DNA from: Paracoccus alcaliphilus
Lineage (GTDB): Bacteria; Pseudomonadota; Alphaproteobacteria; Rhodobacterales; Rhodobacteraceae
Assembly (NCBI RefSeq): GCF_028553725.1
Contig: NZ_CP067124.1
Location: 3,110,001 to 3,174,000 of the forward strand
Direction of reading: 5' to 3'
Length of the DNA stretch: 64,000 bases
The notes beneath the pieces are model-generated. The model saw only the letters and a list, made by a program, of their open reading frames with translations, had not been told where the DNA came from and did not search any database. Positions within the stretch are counted from its first letter, which is position 1. Every line of letters begins with the position of its first letter. This document shows positions 27,373 through 36,193 of this stretch, piece after piece. A program made the translations under genes and the position numbers.

Positions 27373-29633
27373 ATCGTGCCTGCCTCGTCTTTTTCGTGTT
27401 TCACTTTGCGCCCGACCCCGCGCACCGGATGGCGCTCGCGTGGCAGACGGATTTCGGCCATGGCGCCGGGGCGCTCTGGCGCATCGGTCAGGATCAGGCT
27501 GCCGCCATGTTCCTCGACGATCTTCTTGACGATGGGCAGGCCCAGACCGGTGCCATGCGACTTCATCGTCACATAGGGTTCGAACAGACGCGAGCGGTCG
27601 GCGGGAAGGCCCGGCCCGTTGTCGATGATGCGGATGGTCACCGTATCATGGTCGGCCTGCATCGTGACCCTGACCTTGCCATCCCAGCCATCAGGCGCTT
27701 TTTGCGCGTATTCATCAATGGCTTCTCCGGCATTCTTCAACAGATTGGTAAAGGCCTGCCGCATCATGCCCGCATCGCAATCGACGATGATCGGATCCTC
27801 GGGAATCTCGCTCAGCAGCGCGCCCTGCACGGCGTCCTGTTGCAGCAGGACGGATTCGCGCAGCAGCCGCGCCAGATCGGTCTCGGCCCGGTCGGGTTCG
27901 GGCATCCGGGCAAAGCGGCTGAACTCGTCCACGATGCGGCGCAGGTCGTTGGTCTGGCGGATGATGACATCGACATATTGATCCAGCGCCGCCTTGTCCT
28001 CGGGATCGGCCAGAGGCACGAACTTGCGCCGCAGACGTTCCGCCGACAGCTGGATCGGGGTCAGCGGGTTCTTGATCTCATGCGCGACGCGGCGGGCCAC
28101 GTCGCCCCATGCCGCCATCCGCTGTGCGCTGACCAGCTCGGTCACATCGTCGAAGGCCACCACATAACCTTCCAGCGCGCCGTCGGTATCGCGCCGCACG
28201 GCCATGCGCACCAGCAGGCTTTCCATCCGCCCCTCGCGCATCAGGCGGATCTCGTCCTGCACCGCCTCGGCCACCGAGGCCGACAGCCGGTCGAACAGTG
28301 GCGCGAATTCCGGCACCGCCTCGGACAGCAGCGCGTCGATGTCGCGCTTCGGCTCCAGCCCCAGCAGCCGCGTGGCCGAACGGTTGAGGAAGTCGATCTC
28401 TCCGGCCGCGTCCAGCCCGATCACGCCCGAAGTAACCGAGGACAGCACATTGTCGAACAGCCGCCGCTGCTCGTCGCTGACGCGATAGCTTTCGACCAGT
28501 TCGACCCGCTGCTGTTTCAGCTGCCGGGTCATGTGGTTGAAGGCGCGGCCAAGAGTCTGGATCTCGTCTCCGGTATCGGGTTCGGGAACCTGCACGTCCA
28601 GATCGCCCTGACCCACACGCTCGCTGGCCTCGGCCAGCAGGCCGATGGGCTTGGACAGGCGGCTGGCGAACCACAGCCCGGCCCATGTCGCCGCCGCCAC
28701 CAGCAGCAGCGCAAAGCCCAGATAAACCAGCGAAAACTCGAACAGCACCTGTCCGCGGGTCTGCTCCAGCCGCCGGTAATCGCCCACGGTCGCGCGGGTA
28801 TCGTCCAGCAATCCCAACAGGTTGCCGTCAACATCTCGGGTAACATAGAGATATCTGTTGGCCAGCGGCGGCAGGGCGACCAGCGCGCGGAAGGCGTTGT
28901 TCTGCCAGTCCTCGATCAGCACCAGCCCATCGGTCCGGGCCTGATCCAGCTGCTCGCTGGCCGGGGTGTCATACCAGAACAGATAGCTGCGATCGCCCCG
29001 CGCCCGGATCGTGCCCGCGCCATCGACCAGATAGGCCTCGCGCAGCCCGCGCTGGATCTGGGTCTGGCCCTGCACCAGCAGCTGGCGCAAATCGCCGTCC
29101 TCGATCAGCGGATTGGTGCGCCCGGCATGGATCAGCACGCCGGCCAGGGCGCGCGCATCCTCGATCAGGTCCTGGCGGTGTTCCTCCTGATAGGCTTCGG
29201 CGGCGGCCTGAGAGCTGAGAACCACCTGCTGCACCCGATCCGAGAACCAGCCCTCCAGCCCGATATTGACCAGGAAACCGGCAAAGATCGCCACCAGCAC
29301 CGTCGGCACCAACGCGATCCCGGCAAAGATGGTGACCAGCCGCCCATGCAGGCGCGAACCGGCATCCTGCTGGCGGCGCGCGGCGATCAGCCGGGCCATG
29401 CGCAGCACGACAAAGGCGAACAGCACCATCAGATAGGACAGATCCAGCAGCAGGATCAGCCGCAGCAATTGCGGTTCTGCCCCCCGGCTGACCGGGCCAA
29501 GCACCGACAGCGTGGCCGCCGCCAGCGCGGCACCGACGAGGATCATCCCCCACGCCAGAACCGGGCGCCAGTGACGCGCCAACCGGACTCGTGCCAATCT
29601 GTCCCAGCTCAGTCCCGTAATCGAGCCTGCCAT
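27369..29633 (-). CDS. ntrY: Sensor histidine kinase NtrY
   Basis: Membrane sensor kinase (754 aa) paired with NtrX. Three N-terminal helices (~26-125) enclose and precede a periplasmic-facing domain, then comes a further helix (VYLGFALLLVAAATWAGLWF). A HAMP segment follows at ~316-371, a PAS domain at ~391-496, the H-box AHEIKNPLTP with the phospho-histidine near 518, and the HATPase motifs NLLKNAGEAI and DNGPGLPAD. ATG 29633 (MAGSITGLSW) was chosen with AGGTGG upstream; the open frame continues to a TTG at 29675. It lies 75 bp after ntrC in one operon. Confidence 0.94.
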   Translation of the reverse strand: MAGSITGLSWDRLARVRLARHWRPVLAWGMILVGAALAAATLSVLGPVSRGAEPQLLRLILLLDLSYLMVLFAFVVLRMARLIAARRQQDAGSRLHGRLVTIFAGIALVPTVLVAIFAGFLVNIGLEGWFSDRVQQVVLSSQAAAEAYQEEHRQDLIEDARALAGVLIHAGRTNPLIEDGDLRQLLVQGQTQIQRGLREAYLVDGAGTIRARGDRSYLFWYDTPASEQLDQARTDGLVLIEDWQNNAFRALVALPPLANRYLYVTRDVDGNLLGLLDDTRATVGDYRRLEQTRGQVLFEFSLVYLGFALLLVAAATWAGLWFASRLSKPIGLLAEASERVGQGDLDVQVPEPDTGDEIQTLGRAFNHMTRQLKQQRVELVESYRVSDEQRRLFDNVLSSVTSGVIGLDAAGEIDFLNRSATRLLGLEPKRDIDALLSEAVPEFAPLFDRLSASVAEAVQDEIRLMREGRMESLLVRMAVRRDTDGALEGYVVAFDDVTELVSAQRMAAWGDVARRVAHEIKNPLTPIQLSAERLRRKFVPLADPEDKAALDQYVDVIIRQTNDLRRIVDEFSRFARMPEPDRAETDLARLLRESVLLQQDAVQGALLSEIPEDPIIVDCDAGMMRQAFTNLLKNAGEAIDEYAQKAPDGWDGKVRVTMQADHDTVTIRIIDNGPGLPADRSRLFEPYVTMKSHGTGLGLPIVKKIVEEHGGSLILTDAPERPGAMAEIRLPRERHPVRGVGRKVKHEKDEAGTI

Positions 29634-29708
29634 CACCCACCACCTGCCGTCTTGCGCGGCATCTTCAGGCGGCAACGCGTGTCTTTGTCACCGCTGCCTG
29701 TGGCGGTT

Positions 29709-31163
29709 TTACATCAGTTTGCGCCGTCTGGCCACCTCGATGTTCAGTTCGGTCAGTTTCTTGCGCAGCGTATTGCGGTTGATTCCCAGCAAATCGGCGC
29801 AGCGAAGCTGATTTCCACCGGTGGCATCCAGCGCGACCTGCAACAGCGGCCGCTCGATTTCCCGCAGGATGCGGTCATAAAGACCCGGCGGCGGCAGCGC
29901 GTCGCCATGCAGGTCGAAATAGCGTTGCAGATGCGCCTCGACCGAATCCGACAGCCGGGCATTGGCGGCGGGCATCACCATCGGCTCGGGCGGCTCGGCC
30001 GAGGCGCCGAACGATCCGGCAATGACGCCGCCGGGCAGCGGCACGGGACGCGCGGCACCCTGCTGGTTCAGGGTCTCGCGCATCTCGGCCTCGGTGATGA
30101 CCGGGCCGGACGCCGTCAGCGCCAGCCTGCGCATGTTGTTTTCCAGTTCCCGCACATTGCCGGGAAAGGGATGGGCGCGCAGCATAGACGCGGCCTCGTC
30201 GCCCAGTGTCCGCTCGGGCAGGCCCTGCGCCGCCGCGCGGGCCAGCAGATGCGTGGCCAGCGGCAGGATGTCATCGACCCGCGCCCGCAAGGGCGGCACC
30301 GTCACCGTCACCCCCGCCAGCCGGTAATAGAGATCCGAGCGCAGCCGCCCCGAGGCCACATCCGCCTGCGGATCCGGCCCGCTGGTGGACACGACGCGCG
30401 GCGCCATCGCCCGGTCGGGGCCGGATTCCATCGCCTCGATCATGCCGATCAGCCGCGCCTGCGCCGCCGCGTCGAAGCCCACCGGGTTTTCGATCAGGAT
30501 GGTGCCGCCCCGCGCCTTTTCCACCGCGCGCAGCACCGAATCCTCGCCCGCATCGGCCGAGGTCAGGACCGCCAGCCCATGCTCGCGCCGTTCGGACAGG
30601 TCGTGGAAGCTGCGGGCGATGGTGGTCTTGCCCACGCCTGCCTCTCCGGCGATCAGCACCGGCAGATCGGCGTTCAGCACCCGTGCCGCCATGCGAAACA
30701 GCGCCTGCATGGCGGGGGCGTGACCGATCAGCGGCATGGCCGGATCGGCGGCATCGCGGCTGGCGACAGGCGTATCGGGCGTGGGGTCCGACCGGCGCAC
30801 CCGCCGCGACAGCGCCTGATTGGCCTTACCCATCAGATCCGGCAGATCGAAGGGTTTGGGCAGGTATTCGAAAGCCTCGGCCTCGGTCGCGCGGATGGCG
30901 GTGACGATGGTGTTCTGGGCCGAGATCACGATCACCGGCAGATCGGGCCGCGATGCGCGGATCGCGGGAATGCGGTCGATGCCGTTGCCGTCGGGCATCA
31001 TCACATCGGTGATGACCAGATCGCCGCGCCCTTCCTCGACCCATTTCGACAGTTGCGCAAGCGAGCCGGTGGCATGAACCCGGCACCCCGCCCGCGTCAG
31101 CGCCTGAGTCAGCACGGTTCGGATGGTGCGGTCATCGTCGGCGATCAGAACGGTTCCGTCCAT
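29709..31163 (-). CDS. ntrC: Nitrogen regulator NtrC of the sigma-54-independent (Rhodobacter) type
   Basis: Response regulator of nitrogen assimilation, partner of NtrB (484 aa). The receiver domain has D53 (VITDVMMPDGNG). The AAA+ domain keeps Walker A GEAGVGKTT (173-181), but GAFTGA is absent and the Walker B stretch reads GGTILIENPVG (219-229), without the usual Asp-Glu pair. The C-terminal Fis helix-turn-helix is QLRCADLLGINRNTLRKKL. Rhodobacter capsulatus NtrC also lacks GAFTGA and activates the housekeeping RNA polymerase; the same is inferred here. It starts 11 bp after ntrB ends. Confidence 0.94.
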   Translation of the reverse strand: MDGTVLIADDDRTIRTVLTQALTRAGCRVHATGSLAQLSKWVEEGRGDLVITDVMMPDGNGIDRIPAIRASRPDLPVIVISAQNTIVTAIRATEAEAFEYLPKPFDLPDLMGKANQALSRRVRRSDPTPDTPVASRDAADPAMPLIGHAPAMQALFRMAARVLNADLPVLIAGEAGVGKTTIARSFHDLSERREHGLAVLTSADAGEDSVLRAVEKARGGTILIENPVGFDAAAQARLIGMIEAMESGPDRAMAPRVVSTSGPDPQADVASGRLRSDLYYRLAGVTVTVPPLRARVDDILPLATHLLARAAAQGLPERTLGDEAASMLRAHPFPGNVRELENNMRRLALTASGPVITEAEMRETLNQQGAARPVPLPGGVIAGSFGASAEPPEPMVMPAANARLSDSVEAHLQRYFDLHGDALPPPGLYDRILREIERPLLQVALDATGGNQLRCADLLGINRNTLRKKLTELNIEVARRRKLM

Positions 31164-31174
31164 GGGGTCGGTCC

Positions 31175-32317
31175 TTATGTCTTGGCGGGTGGGAATTTGG
31201 GCAGCGAAAGGCGAAACACCGTGCGGCCGGGGCGGCTGTCCACCCGGACCAGCGCGCGATGGTCGGTGATGATCTTGCTGACCAGCGCCAGCCCCAGCCC
31301 GGTGCCGTTCTCGCGCCCGGAAACGAAGGGCTCGAACACCTCGTCGGCGATGGCGTCGGGCAGGCCGGGACCGTTATCCTCGATCTCGATCTGCAAGGGC
31401 AGCGGGCGGCCCGCAGGGTCGATCGCGTCGGGCGGCAGCCGCAGCATGTGGTCATAGAAGCTGCGCAGCCGGATCGTCGGATGGGGCACGCCGTTCAGCG
31501 CCTCGGCGGCGTTCTTGACCAGATTGAGGCAGACCTGTGTCAGCTGATCGCCATCGGCCAGCGCCAGCGGCAGCGAGGGGTCGTAATCCGTCACCAGCAT
31601 GATGCCGCGCGCAAAGCCCACCCTGGCCGAGCGGCGGACCTGCTCCAGCACGTCATGGATATTCACCGGACCCAGCCGGGGGGCCGAGGTGTCGCCGAAG
31701 CGTTCCACCTGATCCAGAAGCGCGACGATGCGACGCGATTCGCTGACGATCATCTCGGCCATCTCGCGATCCTCGGGGGGCGCGCTCATCGCCATCAGCT
31801 GCGCCGCACCGCGGATACCGGCCAGCGGGTTCTTGATCTCATGCGCCAGCATCTCGGCCATGCCGATGGCGCTGCGGGCGGCACTGCGCACCTGCCGGTT
31901 CTGGCTGGCCAGACCTGCATGATCCTGCGGCACGATCAGGATCATCACCGCAGCCTGCGCGCCTGCCGCCGGTTCCAGCGGTCCGGCATGGACCACGGCC
32001 AGCCGCGCCTGATGCCCGCCCACCCGGTCGCCCAGATCAAAGCGGATATCAAGTTGATAAAGCGCCTCGTCCCCGCGCAACACCCGCTGCATCAGCGGCC
32101 GCAGCGACGGAGAGATCATCAGCCGCGTCGCCATCTCGTCGCCATCCAGCGCCCGGCCAAGCGTAGAGTTGCGCGACATGTTCAGCCAGACCTCGGCCGC
32201 GTCATTCATCGCCGCCACCCGGCCCTCGGCGTCCAGCACCAAGGCCGGCAGCGGCAGCGCATGCCAGCCGGGGCCGGGCTCGATCTGGCGGAAATCTGCG
32301 GGGGCCGGGCTGGTCAT
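31175..32317 (-). CDS. ntrB: Nitrogen-regulation histidine kinase NtrB
   Basis: Soluble sensor kinase/phosphatase (380 aa) that phosphorylates NtrC and is normally controlled by PII protein. A PAS domain covers ~15-130 (LPALVLDAEGRVAAMNDAAE), the H-box AHEIKNPLAGIRG has the phospho-His at 159, and the HATPase contains CLNLVKNAAEALN, EDNGPGLPD and GTGLGLALVSKI. ATG 32317 overlaps the dusB stop as ATGA. dusB (nifR3)-ntrB-ntrC is the well-known alphaproteobacterial order. Confidence 0.95.
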   Translation of the reverse strand: MTSPAPADFRQIEPGPGWHALPLPALVLDAEGRVAAMNDAAEVWLNMSRNSTLGRALDGDEMATRLMISPSLRPLMQRVLRGDEALYQLDIRFDLGDRVGGHQARLAVVHAGPLEPAAGAQAAVMILIVPQDHAGLASQNRQVRSAARSAIGMAEMLAHEIKNPLAGIRGAAQLMAMSAPPEDREMAEMIVSESRRIVALLDQVERFGDTSAPRLGPVNIHDVLEQVRRSARVGFARGIMLVTDYDPSLPLALADGDQLTQVCLNLVKNAAEALNGVPHPTIRLRSFYDHMLRLPPDAIDPAGRPLPLQIEIEDNGPGLPDAIADEVFEPFVSGRENGTGLGLALVSKIITDHRALVRVDSRPGRTVFRLSLPKFPPAKT

Positions 32318-33348
32318 GCGGCCCGTCCCGCAGGCATGGTCGCCCCGCCCGCTGCATCCGCAAAGGCCCGGCGGATCAGTGCGATGGTGGCGGCAGGGGT
32401 ATCCGCGCGCAGCATCTCGGCCCGCAGGGGGGCGCCATTGGCGTCGGCATACCAGCCCAGATGCTTGCGCGCGACGCGCAGGCCCAGTTCCTGACCATAG
32501 AAGGACAGCATCGCGGTGTAATGTTCCTCGACCAGATCGGCCAGGGCGGCGCCGATGGGAATGGCGGGCGCGGGCGTGCCCCATAATGCGTGCGAGATCG
32601 CCGCCAGCCGCCAGGGCGCCCCCTGCGCGCCGCGCCCGACCATCACCGCATCCGCGCCCGATTGCGCCAGCGCCGCGCGGGCGCTGGCCGCATCGACCAC
32701 ATCGCCATTGGCGACCAGAGGCGGACGGCCCGGCAGGTTCGCCACCGCCCGGCCCACCGCCCCGATCGCCGCCCAGTCGGCCCGGCCCTTATAGAATTGC
32801 GCCCGGGTCCGGCCATGCACCGTCAGCATCCGCACCCCGGCCTCCGCCGCCCGCCGCGCCAGTTCCGGCGCGTTCAGGCAAGCATCGTCCCAGCCCAGCC
32901 GCATCTTCAGCGTCACCGGCACGCTGACCGCGCCCAGCACCGCCTCGATCAGCCGCAGGGCGTGGTCCAGATCGCGCATCAGCGCCGAACCCGACAGCCC
33001 CCCCGTGACCTTCTTGGCCGGGCACCCCATATTGATGTCGATGAGACGCGCACCCATCCCTTCGACGATGCGCGCGGTCTCGGCCATCGCCCCGGCCTCT
33101 CGCCCGGCGATCTGCACCGAGACCGCCGCGCCTTCGTCCATCAACGCCTTGGCCCGCACCGCCGCGCGGGTCGAGGGGCGCGGCGTCACCATTTCGGTCG
33201 AGGCCACCATCTCGCTGACCAGCAGCCCGGCGCCGAAACGCGCAACCATGCGGCGAAACGGCAGATCGGTGATCCCGGCCATCGGCGCAAGAAACACCGG
33301 CGGGCCAAGCCGCAGATCGCCAAGGGATATCGGTTCGGGCAGTTTCAT
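32314..33348 (-). CDS. dusB: tRNA-dihydrouridine synthase (DusB/NifR3)
   Basis: Flavin enzyme that reduces uridines in the tRNA D-loop. The 344-aa product starts MKLPEPISLGDLRLGPPVFL, followed by APMAGITDLPFRRMV, and contains the catalytic Cys region IDINMGCPAKKVTGGLSGSA and VHGRTRAQFYKG. ATG 33348 fits the family; an open frame to 33429 adds unrelated residues. It is the first gene of the ntr operon, whose promoter should lie in the 239-bp gap shared with sdaA. Confidence 0.94.
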   Translation of the reverse strand: MKLPEPISLGDLRLGPPVFLAPMAGITDLPFRRMVARFGAGLLVSEMVASTEMVTPRPSTRAAVRAKALMDEGAAVSVQIAGREAGAMAETARIVEGMGARLIDINMGCPAKKVTGGLSGSALMRDLDHALRLIEAVLGAVSVPVTLKMRLGWDDACLNAPELARRAAEAGVRMLTVHGRTRAQFYKGRADWAAIGAVGRAVANLPGRPPLVANGDVVDAASARAALAQSGADAVMVGRGAQGAPWRLAAISHALWGTPAPAIPIGAALADLVEEHYTAMLSFYGQELGLRVARKHLGWYADANGAPLRAEMLRADTPAATIALIRRAFADAAGGATMPAGRAA

Positions 33349-33587
33349 ATCCTGTTCCTTCGCCTTGCCGCCGGGTGCCCGCAAGGTTGGCAGGCCGCCA
33401 CGATGCCGGGCACTCGCCACGCCCCGCATAATTGACTATATAAAAGGCATGTCGCCTATTAAATGGGCAATCGCGATCTGCCGGGATCATCGGTGGATAT
33501 CGCTTTTGTCACCGGCCAGCGTCATTTGGGGCATGGCGGCGGTGCCGCAGTCATGCTTGGATCAGTTCGGCACAGCAAGGGGTCATC
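33349..33587. promoter_or_regulatory. Divergent control region between dusB-ntr operon and sdaA
   Basis: A 239-bp gap with an AT-rich core (33428-33470). On the plus strand TTGACT (33432-33437) is followed by TATTAA after about 19 bases; the minus strand offers TTATATAG. Both promoters of this divergent pair should lie here, but no operator could be recognised. Confidence 0.35.
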
Positions 33588-34970
33588 ATGTTCCTTTCGG
33601 TCTTTGACATGTTCAAGATTGGGGTCGGCCCGTCCTCGTCGCATACGATGGGGCCGATGGTGGCGGGGGCGCGGTTTCTGCAATCGCTGCGCGGCCTGCC
33701 GTTTCACGCCTATGGGGTGCGCGCGACGCTGCACGGCAGCCTGGCCTTTACCGGCAAGGGCCACGCCACCGACCGCGCCACCATCCTGGGCCTTGCGGGT
33801 TTCGTGCCCGAGACGATGGATGCCGAAAAGGCCGAAGCCGCGCTGGACGACATCCGCCGCAGCCACGAATTGCAGGTGGACGGCCTGCCGCCGCTGCATT
33901 TCGACCCCGAAAAGGACCTGCGCTTCGATTTCGACCACGCCCTGCCCGGCCATGCCAACGGGATGAGCATCTCGGCCACCGACGCGCAGGGCGACGTGAT
34001 CTTTCACCAGATCTATTACTCGGTCGGCGGCGGCTTCGTGCTGACCGACGAGGAACTGGCGGCCGAAGCCGAAAACCGCGGCAAGGACGACAAGGCGCAG
34101 GTGCCCTTTCCCTTTTCCAGCGCCGCCGAGATGCTGGCGATGGCGGAAAGCTCGGGCAAGACCCTTGCGCAGATGAAGCGAGCCAATGAGCTGGTGTTCC
34201 GGTCCGACCAGCAGATCCGCGACGGTCTGGCGCGGATCTGGCAGGTGATGCGCGACTGCATGGATCGCGGGCTGGCGACGCCGGGCGTGCTGCCGGGCGG
34301 GCTGAAGGTGCGCCGCCGCGCCCATGCGATCCACCAGCAATTGCTGGCCGAACGCGGCATGAACCTGACCGCGCCGCATATCATCAACGACTGGATGTCC
34401 ACCTATGCCATGGCCGTGAACGAGGAAAACGCCGCCGGCGGCCAGGTCGTCACCGCGCCCACCAATGGCGCGGCGGGGGTGGTGCCTGCGGTGATCCGTT
34501 ACTGGCTGGACCATGTGCCGGGGGCCGGCGAAAGCCAGATGCCGGAATTCCTGCTGACGGCCTCGGCCATCGGCGGGATCATCAAGCACAATGCCAGCAT
34601 CTCGGGCGCCGAATGCGGTTGTCAGGCCGAGGTCGGCAGCGCCAGCGCCATGGCGGCGGCGGGCCTGTGCGCGGTGCTGGGCGGCACGCCGCAGCAGATC
34701 GAGAACGCCGCCGAGATCGCGCTGGAGCATCATCTGGGCATGACCTGCGACCCGGTGAAGGGGCTGGTGCAGGTGCCCTGCATCGAGCGCAACGGACTGG
34801 GCGCGATCAAGGCGGTCAGCGCCGCCTCGCTGGCGCTGCGTGGCGACGGGGTGCATTTCGTGCCGCTGGACGCCGCCATCGAGACCATGCGCCAGACCGG
34901 CCGCGACATGAGCGACAAATACAAGGAAACATCCCTCGGCGGACTGGCCGTCAACGTCCCGAATTGCTAG
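33588..34970 (+). CDS. L-serine ammonia-lyase (iron-sulfur, single-chain)
   Basis: Deaminates L-serine to pyruvate and ammonia; [4Fe-4S] enzyme of the SdaA type. The 460-aa protein starts [20 protein letters not shown] (beta domain) followed by [10 protein letters not shown]. The catalytic alpha domain contains [33 protein letters not shown] and [19 protein letters not shown], which supply the cluster cysteines. AAGGGG precedes the ATG. It stands alone, divergent from the ntr operon. Ammonia release next to nitrogen-control genes may be chance. Confidence 0.94.
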   Translation: MFLSVFDMFKIGVGPSSSHTMGPMVAGARFLQSLRGLPFHAYGVRATLHGSLAFTGKGHATDRATILGLAGFVPETMDAEKAEAALDDIRRSHELQVDGLPPLHFDPEKDLRFDFDHALPGHANGMSISATDAQGDVIFHQIYYSVGGGFVLTDEELAAEAENRGKDDKAQVPFPFSSAAEMLAMAESSGKTLAQMKRANELVFRSDQQIRDGLARIWQVMRDCMDRGLATPGVLPGGLKVRRRAHAIHQQLLAERGMNLTAPHIINDWMSTYAMAVNEENAAGGQVVTAPTNGAAGVVPAVIRYWLDHVPGAGESQMPEFLLTASAIGGIIKHNASISGAECGCQAEVGSASAMAAAGLCAVLGGTPQQIENAAEIALEHHLGMTCDPVKGLVQVPCIERNGLGAIKAVSAASLALRGDGVHFVPLDAAIETMRQTGRDMSDKYKETSLGGLAVNVPNC

Positions 34971-35066
34971 GCGGGATACAGCCGTTGGCGTCGTTGCGGC
35001 TTGCCCGGCGGGCGGGCGATTGCTAACGCTGACGCAAAGAGCAACAAAAATCCAACAGAGGCCAGT

Positions 35067-36056
35067 ATGACATTCACCCTTACGCCGCGCCTGACGGTGC
35101 TTGCCCTTCTGACGCTGCCGCTGGCGGCATGTGACGGCGCGGGCCTGCCGGGCCTTGGATCGGAACAGCCGCAGGTCGAGGGGCATCGTGGCCCGCCCAC
35201 CGTGTCGCCCACCGAAGCCCCGATCGAGACAGGCGAGGCCGAAGGCCGCCCCATCGCCACCGCCGAGGCCCGCACACATAACACCGCCGCCTTCAGCGCC
35301 CGCGGCAACGAGCCCTTCTGGGCGGTTGATCTGGCCGGGAACACCGCCATCTACAAGACCCCCTCGAACCAGCGCGGACAGGCCGTGCGGGTCAATCGCC
35401 TGACCTTCGCGGAAGGCGTGGAATATGTCGGCGTGCTGGGCGGGCGGCCCTTCGTGGTCAATATCCGCGGCACCGATTGTCAGGACAGCATGTCCGGCGA
35501 GCGTTTCCCGATGAGTGCGTCCCTGACCGTTTCGGGCCGCAGCGAACGCGGCTGTGCCGGTCCCGCCTCGGCCGAGGTGGCGCAGGCCGTCGCCGCGACC
35601 CGCGCGCCCGCCCCCGCCGCGCCGCGCACCACATCGCGCCCGGCGACATCCGCCCCTGCGGCGACACGTCCGGCCTCCAGCCCGGCGACCACAACGGCAC
35701 CCGCGCCCGAATCGACCAGCGAGGACAGCCCGGCAACCGGCACGACCACGCCCGAGACCACCACGCCGCCCACCGGCAGCACGCCGGCCGAGGCCCCCGC
35801 GACCGTCACCCCTGCCACCCCGGCAGATGATACCGGCGCGTCCAGCCCGGCAGGTGGCAGCTCGGCCAGCGACAGCACGGGTGACAGCAGCACCGCGCCT
35901 GCCGCATCCGAACCCGCTGCATCCGAGCCCGCTGCATCGGAACCGGCGGCCGATGTCCCGGCGCCCACCACCAGCAGCCCCGCTGTGATCCCGACCCCCG
36001 GCGCCGGTTCCGATGCCGGTGCGGACGGGGATGATGACGGCGACAGCAGCCAGTAA
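35067..36056 (+). CDS. COG3650-like lipoprotein with a long Ala/Pro/Thr/Ser-rich tail
   Basis: A 329-aa predicted lipoprotein: the signal peptide MTFTLTPRLTVLALLTLPLA ends in the lipobox LAAC. A folded domain around residues 75-175 begins ARGNEPFWAVDLAGNTA and contains LGGRPFVVNIRGTDCQDSM, resembling the small COG3650/NlpE-like domain of many proteobacterial lipoproteins. The remaining ~150 residues are low-complexity Ala, Pro, Thr and Ser with the repeat ASEPA three times and an acidic end (GDDDGDSS). The start is fixed by AGAGG and the signal peptide. The function is unknown; the tail may span the periplasm or face outward. Confidence 0.7.
   Translation: MTFTLTPRLTVLALLTLPLAACDGAGLPGLGSEQPQVEGHRGPPTVSPTEAPIETGEAEGRPIATAEARTHNTAAFSARGNEPFWAVDLAGNTAIYKTPSNQRGQAVRVNRLTFAEGVEYVGVLGGRPFVVNIRGTDCQDSMSGERFPMSASLTVSGRSERGCAGPASAEVAQAVAATRAPAPAAPRTTSRPATSAPAATRPASSPATTTAPAPESTSEDSPATGTTTPETTTPPTGSTPAEAPATVTPATPADDTGASSPAGGSSASDSTGDSSTAPAASEPAASEPAASEPAADVPAPTTSSPAVIPTPGAGSDAGADGDDDGDSSQ
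35901..35945 (+). repeat. Three 15-bp tandem repeats in the lipoprotein tail
   Basis: Units GCCGCATCCGAACCC, GCTGCATCCGAGCCC and GCTGCATCGGAACCG encode Ala-Ala-Ser-Glu-Pro three times. Such short in-frame units change copy number easily by slippage. Confidence 0.8.
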
Positions 36057-36193
36057 CGGCCATTTCCTGCCGCCCGGACCCGCTTCGGTGCGGCAGGATT
36101 ATCGCAACCCTGCGCCAATCGGCGATTGTGGGGTTTCGCGCGATTGAACAGCCGGTATGATCCTGAAACCAGCCGTGACGAAGGACCCATTCG

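Noticed and set aside
27291..31457. A 1388-codon open frame on the plus strand opposite ntrX, ntrY and ntrC
   Set aside because: It runs antisense to well-identified genes, has no domain, and is rich in Arg, His, Gln and Pro, as expected when GC-rich codons are read backwards. It is a composition artefact.
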